Below, piece after piece: positions 1 to 5,010 of a DNA stretch of 5,010 nucleotides. Below the pieces are notes generated by a model that worked only from the letters and a program-made list of their open reading frames with translations, made no database searches and was not told where the DNA came from. Position 1 is the first letter of the stretch. The number at the start of each line of letters is the position of its first letter. The stretch is from Roseimaritima sp. (lineage in GTDB: Bacteria > Planctomycetota > Planctomycetia > Pirellulales > Pirellulaceae): assembly GCA_007124075.1 (NCBI GenBank), contig SLFV01000588.1, forward strand, positions 1 through 5,010, read 5' to 3'. A program made the translations under genes and the position numbers.

Positions 1-1
1 T

Positions 2-1426
2 GCAAGCGAGTTGAAATGTTTTGCCCAGGTCCCAGGAATCTTGGAGGAGGTCGATCCTGCGGCGATCGACGAGTTTCTGACGTTTCAGTACATCCCCCAT
101 CCCAACACCATTTGGAAGGGGGTACATAAACTGTCTCCCGGGTCACTGGCGGTGTTTGCAGATGGCGAGGTCCGGGTGCAGTCCTACTGGGATTTTCAGC
201 CTGAAGAGGAAATCGTGATTACCAAGGCGGAGGCGGTCGAGCGGTTGCGGGAGCTGCTAAGCGATGCGGTGCGACTTCGACTGCAAGCCGACGTGCCGCT
301 TGGGGCGTTCCTCTCGGGTGGAATTGATTCTTCGTTGATGGTCGCACTTGCACAGCAACAGCGGAGCGATCCGATTCGCACGTTTAGCATTGGTTTCGCG
401 AACAAGGACTTCGATGAAACCGGATACGCTCAATTGGTTGCAGATCGCTATGGAACGCGGCACACCCGGTTCGAGGTCTCGCCACGGGGGGTGGACATCA
501 TTGGCAAATTGGTTTGGCATTACGACGAACCCTTTGCCGATTCCAGCGCGATTCCGACATGGTACCTTTCGGAACTAACACGTCGCGAGGTAACGGTTGC
601 CCTGTCAGGCGATGGAGGCGATGAATTGTTTGCGGGTTACGATCGGTATCGCGCGCTGTGGTTGAGTCGTATCTTGCAACAGTTTTTACCGCTGCACCGT
701 TTGCCCGGGATCGGATTGGTGCAACGCTTGCCCGATTCCTCAAGACGGCGGAGTGTCGTGCGCCGTATCAAGCGTTTTTTGGGCGCGATGGCCGAACCGC
801 CGGCGCGTCGCTACCTGAATTGGCTGCAGATTTTTCCTGAGACGCTGCGAGCAGAGCTCTACAACGATGATTTCTTGGAACGTTTGCCGGGAGCGGATCC
901 ATTTGACTTCTTACAAGCGGCTTGGGATCGATCGGCCGGACGGGACGCCGTCACCCAGGCATCGCTTGCCGATCTGGTGACCTACCTGCCATGCGATTTG
1001 ATGACAAAAGTCGACATCGCATCCATGGCCCATGGGCTGGAGGTGCGGCAACCGATGCTGGATTATCGGGTGGTGGAGTTTGCTGCCAGTTTGCCGGTTT
1101 CGCTGAAATTTCGTGCACGACGGGGAAAGCTGTTGCTGCGGGATGCATTCGGCGAGCTATTGCCCGGAAAGATTTGGACGCGTTCGAAAATGGGTTTTGG
1201 GATTCCGATTGATGCGTGGTTCCGAGACGAATTACGACCACTGGTTCACGAGACGTTACTGGCCGACGACGCTTTGTGTTTGGAGTACTTTCGCCAGGAG
1301 AAACTGCGGCAATTGGTTCAGCTCCATGAATCATCACGGCAAAATCATGGTTACCGGCTTTGGTCGCTGCTGATCTTTGAACAGTGGTTACGTCGCTGGA
1401 AACAACCGCTGCTGCAGCGCGGTTGA
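2..1426 (+). CDS. asnB: Asparagine synthetase (glutamine-hydrolysing), AsnB family, 5'-truncated by window edge
   Basis: Makes asparagine (or a related amide) from aspartate, ATP and glutamine-derived ammonia in the cytoplasm. The frame is open to the first base of the window, and the first codons read ASELK, the usual junction after the N-terminal glutamine amidotransferase domain. The TTG at base 11 is therefore internal and not a start. Roughly 150-170 residues, including the Cys2 nucleophile, should lie upstream. Counting from base 2, the synthetase domain shows the PP-loop SGGIDSS at 105-111 (ATP binding), SGDGGDELFAGY at 202-213, MTKVD at 334-338, EVRQPMLD at 347-354 and KMGFGIP at 396-402, all standard for the family. 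The C-terminus looks complete. Planctomycetes and exopolysaccharide clusters often hold several AsnB paralogues that amidate other substrates. Nothing here decides between a housekeeping asparagine synthetase and such a paralogue, so the gene symbol is a family-level assignment. Confidence 0.93.
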   Translation, partial: ASELKCFAQVPGILEEVDPAAIDEFLTFQYIPHPNTIWKGVHKLSPGSLAVFADGEVRVQSYWDFQPEEEIVITKAEAVERLRELLSDAVRLRLQADVPLGAFLSGGIDSSLMVALAQQQRSDPIRTFSIGFANKDFDETGYAQLVADRYGTRHTRFEVSPRGVDIIGKLVWHYDEPFADSSAIPTWYLSELTRREVTVALSGDGGDELFAGYDRYRALWLSRILQQFLPLHRLPGIGLVQRLPDSSRRRSVVRRIKRFLGAMAEPPARRYLNWLQIFPETLRAELYNDDFLERLPGADPFDFLQAAWDRSAGRDAVTQASLADLVTYLPCDLMTKVDIASMAHGLEVRQPMLDYRVVEFAASLPVSLKFRARRGKLLLRDAFGELLPGKIWTRSKMGFGIPIDAWFRDELRPLVHETLLADDALCLEYFRQEKLRQLVQLHESSRQNHGYRLWSLLIFEQWLRRWKQPLLQRG

Positions 1427-1575
1427 AGGGCATTGCGTTACCGACCATTTTCGGTGCATCGGGCCTGTTCTTGCATCGGTTTTTTGGTATGAAATAGAGC
1501 AACGAGGTAGTGGGTGCGGCGTTACGGTCGCAGTGGACTTGATCAGGCGGTGCGAATTCTCCTAGGGAACGGGGC
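1427..1575. other. asnB-glgC intergenic spacer
   Basis: This 149-bp gap separates two same-strand genes. It contains a small hairpin candidate (ACCGA/TCGGT, 1440-1455) that is not followed by a T-run, an imperfectly placed run of six T (1480-1485), an 8-bp direct repeat TGCATCGG (1455-1462 and 1472-1479), and a weak extended -10-like string. No convincing small gene is visible. The length fits a separate promoter for glgC, but read-through from asnB is also possible. Confidence 0.6.
1485..1493 (+). promoter_or_regulatory. Possible extended -10 promoter element for glgC
   Basis: The string TGGTATGAA reads as TGn followed by TATGAA, which matches four of six positions of the sigma-70 -10 consensus. 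No good -35 hexamer lies 16-18 bp upstream (CTGTTC is the nearest), so any activity would rest on the extended -10. It lies about 80 bp before the glgC start. A match of this quality is easily found by chance, and planctomycete promoter rules are poorly known to me. Confidence 0.2.
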
Positions 1576-2862
1576 ATGAACAAAACAGTAACGGTGATCC
1601 TGGCGGGTGGACGAGGTTCGCGTCTAGAACCACTGACGCGAGACCGAGCAAAACCCGCGGTGCCGTTTGGCGGTCTGTATCGGATCATCGATTTTGCGTT
1701 GAGCAATTGCCTGAACAGCGGACTGAAGAAACTTTTGGTGCTGACGCAGTATAAAGCGCAAAGCCTAGATCGGCATATCGATGTTGCATGGAGGCATTAC
1801 TTTTGCCGCGAGTTGAACGAGTTTATCGACGTCGTACCACCGCAGCAACGGATTGCGGACCAGTGGTACCAGGGGACGGCAGACGCGGTATATCAGAATA
1901 TTTATGCGATCGAACGCGAACGTCCGGAGCATGTCGTCGTACTTGCTGGGGATCATATCTATAAGATGAACTACGGGGCGATGGTGGACTTTCATCGTCA
2001 AAACGATGCGGACATTACGGTCGGCGCCTTGCGAGCAACGGTTGCTGAGGCGCGTCAATTTGGGGTCATGCAGATTGATCGGGGGCAGCGAATTATTGGT
2101 TTCCAAGAGAAGCCCGCCGATCCGAAACCGCTTCCGGATGAACCGGGGGTTTGTCTGGCTTCGATGGGGATTTACGTATTCAAGGCAAGATTTCTGTTTG
2201 AGCAACTTTGTCGTGATGCAACACGGATTGGCAGTCGTCACGACTTTGGTGGTGACTTGATTCCGGGAGCGATTGATACGCATCGCGTGTTTGCGTTTCC
2301 TTTTCGTGATGAGAATCGTGATGCAACCGGGGGTGTTAAACGCGAAGCGTATTGGCGTGACGTAGGCACATTGGATGCCTATTTTGAAGCGAACATGGAC
2401 TTGATCCATGTGGATCCTCAGTTGAACCTGTACGATCAGGAGTGGCCTATCCGTGGTTTCCAGCCCAACGTTCCGCCGCCCAAATTCGTTTTTGGTAGTG
2501 ACCGGAACTCCAGTCGTCGAGGCGAGGCGTTGGATTCCATCGTTTGTCAGGGAGTCATCTGCAGCGGCGGTTCCGTCCTCCGCAGCGTGATCGGGCCGCG
2601 GGTTCGCGTGAACAGTTTTGCGACCGTGGAAGACAGTATTTTGTTTGAAGGCGTTGACGTTGGCCGGCATGCGAAGATTCGTCGGGCGATCATCGACAAA
2701 GGTGTGCAGATCCCCAATGGGATGCGCGTCGGTTACGACTTGGAATTGGATCGGCAGCGGGGATTCACCATCAGTGACAATGGGATTGTCGTCATCGCAA
2801 GGGGTGAACGAATTGAGGCGACGGTCGAAGAACAACAGGTGGCCGCGGCCATGGACGTATAG
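1576..2862 (+). CDS. glgC: Glucose-1-phosphate adenylyltransferase (ADP-glucose pyrophosphorylase)
   Basis: Converts glucose-1-phosphate and ATP to ADP-glucose and pyrophosphate, the committed and usually allosterically controlled step of bacterial glycogen synthesis; cytoplasmic, normally a tetramer. The 428-residue length is normal for the family. The nucleotidyltransferase domain (about 5-275) carries GGRGSRLEPLT (11-21), RAKPAVPFGG (24-33), AGDHIYK (124-130) with D126 matching catalytic Asp142 of E. coli, FQEKP (176-180) with K179 matching glucose-1-phosphate-binding Lys195, and YWRDVGT (259-265). A left-handed beta-helix domain follows (about 317-385). Q58 and W97 match E. coli Q74 and W113, which transmit activation. 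D23 sits where E. coli has activator-site Lys39, so control by fructose-1,6-bisphosphate through that residue is not expected. The ATG is placed as in homologues, just before the first beta strand; AGGGA seven bases upstream (1564-1568) is only a weak ribosome binding site. The downstream cyclase gene follows after 11 bp. Confidence 0.97.
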   Translation: MNKTVTVILAGGRGSRLEPLTRDRAKPAVPFGGLYRIIDFALSNCLNSGLKKLLVLTQYKAQSLDRHIDVAWRHYFCRELNEFIDVVPPQQRIADQWYQGTADAVYQNIYAIERERPEHVVVLAGDHIYKMNYGAMVDFHRQNDADITVGALRATVAEARQFGVMQIDRGQRIIGFQEKPADPKPLPDEPGVCLASMGIYVFKARFLFEQLCRDATRIGSRHDFGGDLIPGAIDTHRVFAFPFRDENRDATGGVKREAYWRDVGTLDAYFEANMDLIHVDPQLNLYDQEWPIRGFQPNVPPPKFVFGSDRNSSRRGEALDSIVCQGVICSGGSVLRSVIGPRVRVNSFATVEDSILFEGVDVGRHAKIRRAIIDKGVQIPNGMRVGYDLELDRQRGFTISDNGIVVIARGERIEATVEEQQVAAAMDV

Positions 2863-2866
2863 GAAG
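2861..2866 (+). promoter_or_regulatory. Shine-Dalgarno site of the diguanylate cyclase gene, overlapping the glgC stop
   Basis: AGGAAG begins inside the TAG stop codon of glgC (2860-2862) and ends seven bases before the ATG at 2874. It fixes the start of the downstream gene. It also means ribosomes finishing glgC terminate on top of the next initiation site, an arrangement typical of translational coupling. Confidence 0.7.
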
Positions 2867-2873
2867 CCAATTC

Positions 2874-3785
2874 ATGGGTTCGTCGTCAACGATCTTTGTG
2901 GCGGGTGTCGCGGTGGCGTGCATTTTGCTGGCGGTTGGATCCATTGGTGGATATCTGTTTGGCTTTCGACGCAGCCAGCGAGCGTTAGGTCAGGATCGTC
3001 GGCGTCTGCTGGATTTTGTGCATGATCTTGGAAACTGGACCAGCGAGTATTCGGGCAGCGTCACTCGGTATCAGACCGAATTGGGGACATTGTCAGCACA
3101 GGTGCAACGAAATGTTTCTGTAAAAGATGGCAAGATTGTTGATTTGTTGCAGCAAATCATGATCAGCAACCAAGGTTTACAAAAACGTCTGGAGGCGGCT
3201 GAAAAGCAGTTGGACCGCCAAACCAAGCAGATGGAAGATTACCTTTCGGAAGCGCGGAGCGACGCTTTGACGGGGCTTGCTAATCGTCGCGCGTTCGACC
3301 AGCAGTTCGAAACGATGTTTCAGGCCTACGGTTCGGGCACGGGACGCGCTTTTGTGGTGGCATTGGTGGACATTGATCATTTCAAGCAGATCAACGATCA
3401 ATACGGTCATCCGGCAGGTGACGAAGTTTTGCGAGAAGTTGCGAGATTGTTGGGAAGCCAATTATCGGGAGGTTACCTCACGGCCAGGTTCGGCGGCGAG
3501 GAATTTGTTGCGTTACTGCCGACCCCCTTGCGACTGGCGGCCGACCGTATGGATCGCCTGCGCAAACAAATCGAGACGCAAACGGTTGAATCCGAGCAGC
3601 ATCGAATCAAGGTTACGATCAGTATCGGGTTGGCAGAGGTCCGTGAGCAACTGACGGGGGCGCAGGTGATTCGTCGTGCGGACGAGGCGTTGTATGCGGC
3701 CAAGGGACGCGGACGCAATCGCGTTTATTTCCATGACGGCAGCCAACCGATGCTACTTGGGGCTCCGGAGATTGCGGGCGATTAA
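2874..3785 (+). CDS. Membrane-anchored GGDEF-domain diguanylate cyclase
   Basis: Predicted to make cyclic di-GMP from two GTP at the cytoplasmic face of the inner membrane. The 303-residue protein has a single hydrophobic segment near its N-terminus (about 6-30) followed by basic FRRSQR, giving a cytoplasmic C-terminus and almost no periplasmic part. Residues about 35-128 are helical in character, with a coiled-coil-like stretch at about 100-125 ending in EARSD. The GGDEF domain (about 129-288) shows DALTGLANRR (130-139), DIDHFKQIND (166-175), GHPAGDE (178-184), the active-site signature GGEEF (207-211) and KGRGRNRV (277-284). D166, N174, D183 and E209 match PleD D327, N335, D344 and E370, so activity is expected. 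The RxxD inhibitory site is absent: the positions hold S198-G-G-Y201. No EAL, HD-GYP, PAS or receiver domain is visible. Cotranscription with glgC is likely from the 11-bp gap. The specific signal and target are unknown. Confidence 0.93.
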   Translation: MGSSSTIFVAGVAVACILLAVGSIGGYLFGFRRSQRALGQDRRRLLDFVHDLGNWTSEYSGSVTRYQTELGTLSAQVQRNVSVKDGKIVDLLQQIMISNQGLQKRLEAAEKQLDRQTKQMEDYLSEARSDALTGLANRRAFDQQFETMFQAYGSGTGRAFVVALVDIDHFKQINDQYGHPAGDEVLREVARLLGSQLSGGYLTARFGGEEFVALLPTPLRLAADRMDRLRKQIETQTVESEQHRIKVTISIGLAEVREQLTGAQVIRRADEALYAAKGRGRNRVYFHDGSQPMLLGAPEIAGD

Positions 3786-3849
3786 CCCTCCCTCAGCGGA
3801 ACTTCGATTCGCCCTGCATGAATCCCCCGTGACCGCGGGACCATTTTGG
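3786..3849. other. Spacer between convergent cyclase gene and leuB, with a weak hairpin
   Basis: Transcripts from both sides should end in this 64-bp gap. The only stem seen is CCCG/CGGG (3826-3839, six-base loop), followed on the plus strand by a short TTTT at 3844-3847 after a four-base gap. That is weak for an intrinsic terminator of the plus-strand operon, and there is no T-run on the leuB side. Rho-dependent ending or overlapping 3' ends are equally possible. Confidence 0.45.
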
Positions 3850-4923
3850 TTAGGCCGTTAATTTCGCCAGGACTGCGTCGGTCATCTGGACCGTGTTGAC
3901 CGTGGTCGCCCCGCGAGCGATATCGGCCGTCCGCAGGCCCGCAGCCAGAACATCGCGTACCGCAGTTTCCACCGCAACCGCTTCGGTTTCCAGGTGTAAC
4001 GAATATCGCAGCATCATTGCGGAAGCCAAGAGGGTGGCCAGCGGATTAGCGATTCCTTTGCCCGCGATGTCAGGGGCCGAACCGTGGATTGGTTCAAACA
4101 ACCCCGGCCCTGCGGAACCAACCGAAGCGCTAGGTAGCATGCCCAGCGAACCGGGCAGCATCGACGCTTCGTCGGTCAAAATATCGCCGAACAGGTTACT
4201 GGTCACGACCACATCAAAGTCGCGCGGACGGCTGATCAGGTGCATCGCCATCGCATCGACCAATAAGACTTCGAAGCGCACCTCGGGAAACTCTTCGCTC
4301 ATTACCCGCTGCGCAACCCGACGCCACAAACGGCTGGGTTCCAGTACATTGGCTTTGTCAACACTAACCAAGTGGTTCCGTCGTCCTTTGGCCGCTTCTG
4401 CCGCCAGCCGCACAATCCGTTCAACCTCCGGCACACTGTACGCCATCGTCTGGAAAGCCGATTCGACGCCGTCAACTACCCCCGAACCGCTGTCGCCAAA
4501 GTAGATCCCGCCCGTGAGTTCGCGGAAAAACAGGATGTCGGTACCCTCAACAACGTCGCGTTTAAGCGGGGACGCATCGACCAGTTCGGCAAACGTGACA
4601 ATCGGACGCAAGTTTGCAAACAATTGCAGTTCCTTGCGAATCCCCAACAATCCCTGTTCTGGTCGCACTGCGGCGTTCGGATCATCCCATTTCGGTCCCC
4701 CAACCGCACCGAGCAAAACCGCGGAACTTGTATGACAGGCCGCGACCGTTTCCGGTGGCAGGGGGCTGCCGGTTTGGTCGATCGCGATCCCGCCGATCAG
4801 GTGCCGTTCCAAGTGGAAACGGTGCCCGAAGCGAGCCGCAATTTGCTCCAGCACACGTTCGGCTTGGTTGATAATTTCGGGACCGATGCCGTCTCCGGGC
4901 AGGAGAACAATCTTCGCTTCCAT
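3850..4923 (-). CDS. leuB: 3-isopropylmalate dehydrogenase
   Basis: Oxidises and decarboxylates (2R,3S)-3-isopropylmalate to 2-oxoisocaproate with NAD+, the third step of leucine synthesis; a cytoplasmic, metal-dependent homodimer. The 357 residues are the usual length. Visible motifs are [11 protein letters not shown] (7-17), [17 protein letters not shown] (91-107) with substrate arginines R96 and R106, R134 and Y141 in [12 protein letters not shown], catalytic K190 in VDKANVL, metal ligands D223, D247 and D251 around [12 protein letters not shown], and [15 protein letters not shown] (280-294), whose D285 indicates NAD+ use. These, especially the [13 protein letters not shown] loop, separate it from isocitrate and tartrate dehydrogenases. 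The ATG at 4923 is right: it lies six residues before the first conserved strand, and the frame stops upstream at 4999-5001 with no ATG, GTG or TTG between. No Shine-Dalgarno sequence precedes it. No other leu gene lies in the window; the gene is convergent with the glgC operon. Confidence 0.97.
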   Translation of the reverse strand: MEAKIVLLPGDGIGPEIINQAERVLEQIAARFGHRFHLERHLIGGIAIDQTGSPLPPETVAACHTSSAVLLGAVGGPKWDDPNAAVRPEQGLLGIRKELQLFANLRPIVTFAELVDASPLKRDVVEGTDILFFRELTGGIYFGDSGSGVVDGVESAFQTMAYSVPEVERIVRLAAEAAKGRRNHLVSVDKANVLEPSRLWRRVAQRVMSEEFPEVRFEVLLVDAMAMHLISRPRDFDVVVTSNLFGDILTDEASMLPGSLGMLPSASVGSAGPGLFEPIHGSAPDIAGKGIANPLATLLASAMMLRYSLHLETEAVAVETAVRDVLAAGLRTADIARGATTVNTVQMTDAVLAKLTA

Positions 4924-5010
4924 AGCTGTTGGGCTTTCAATTACTGTTGGGCTTTCTAATGGACAAACCGTTCGGAAATCGCTGAGGCCTATTTCCCGCT
5001 ATGCAGGCCA
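4924..5010. other. leuB upstream region (partial)
   Basis: The 87 bp to the window edge should hold the leuB leader and perhaps its promoter. The 33 bp nearest the start are taken up by a tandem direct repeat. No convincing -35/-10 pair, leader peptide with leucine codons, attenuator hairpin or Shine-Dalgarno sequence is visible on the minus strand. A short AGGCC repeat (4985-4989 and 5005-5009) is probably chance. Confidence 0.5.
4926..4956 (-). repeat. Two-copy 13-bp tandem direct repeat in the leuB leader
   Basis: CTGTTGGGCTTTC occurs perfectly at 4926-4938 and again at 4944-4956, an 18-bp period. Read in the leuB direction it is GAAAGCCCAACAG, twice, separated by TAATT. The proximal copy ends two bases before the leuB ATG and so covers the place where a ribosome binding site would be. 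It may be a regulator or RNA-binding site, or the remains of an 18-bp slippage duplication; the sequence cannot tell which. Confidence 0.85.

Noticed and set aside
11..13. TTG as the start of the asparagine synthetase gene
   Set aside because: The frame is open upstream to the window edge and reads ASE just before it, continuing the conserved FASELK-type junction. The gene is simply truncated by the window.
1440..1485. Intrinsic terminator after asnB
   Set aside because: The five-base stem ACCGA/TCGGT is not followed by T residues. The T-run at 1480-1485 is preceded only by a poor alternative pairing with a very long loop.
951..1706. A 251-codon minus-strand open frame crossing the asnB end, the spacer and the glgC start
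   Set aside because: It overlaps two confidently assigned genes, and its translation is rich in Pro, Arg and Ala with low-complexity character and no motif. It is a shadow frame.
1765..2835. A 356-codon open frame on the minus strand, fully antisense to glgC
   Set aside because: The glgC protein is unmistakable throughout its length. The antisense translation shows no recognisable motif or domain, is poor in secondary-structure logic, and has no upstream gene context. It is explained by the codon composition of the plus strand.
3893..4504. A 203-codon plus-strand frame antisense to leuB
   Set aside because: It is a Ser/Thr/Arg-rich translation without motifs and lies wholly within leuB, whose catalytic residues are all present on the other strand.
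4939..5001. Longer leuB with an upstream start, giving an ESPT repeat at the N-terminus
   Set aside because: The frame is open back to the stop at 4999-5001 but contains no ATG, GTG or TTG, and homologues begin at or near the chosen ATG.

Overview
The window is an ordinary stretch of bacterial chromosome. It is moderately GC-rich by eye, densely coding and free of recognisable mobile elements, RNA genes or CRISPR. The flavour of the proteins and the sparse Shine-Dalgarno signals (one good example among three visible starts) suggest a planctomycete, perhaps of the Pirellulaceae. This is an inference from recalled sequence style, not from a search, and other Gram-negative lineages are not excluded.

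Layout. (1) Bases 2-1426, plus strand: the C-terminal synthetase part of a glutamine-dependent asparagine synthetase (AsnB family), cut by the left edge of the window. (2) 1427-1575: a 149-bp spacer with a possible weak extended -10 promoter. (3) 1576-2862, plus: complete glucose-1-phosphate adenylyltransferase (glgC), the ADP-glucose-forming step of glycogen synthesis. (4) 2874-3785, plus: a membrane-anchored GGDEF diguanylate cyclase. It starts 11 bp after glgC, and its ribosome binding site overlaps the glgC stop codon, so the two are very probably co-transcribed. (5) 3786-3849: a 64-bp spacer between convergent genes. (6) 3850-4923, minus: complete 3-isopropylmalate dehydrogenase (leuB), leucine biosynthesis. 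(7) 4924-5010: the upstream region of leuB, holding a perfect 13-bp tandem direct repeat right against the start codon.

How the genes relate. asnB, glgC and leuB are separate metabolic functions. The only tight functional unit is glgC with the diguanylate cyclase, which hints at a link between carbon storage and c-di-GMP signalling. All four proteins keep their main catalytic motifs. Two regulatory departures stand out: the cyclase lacks the canonical RxxD product-inhibition site, and GlgC has Asp where E. coli GlgC has its activator-site Lys39. I found no clear evidence of a previously undescribed system; the most worthwhile leads are the glgC-cyclase coupling and the leuB leader repeat.
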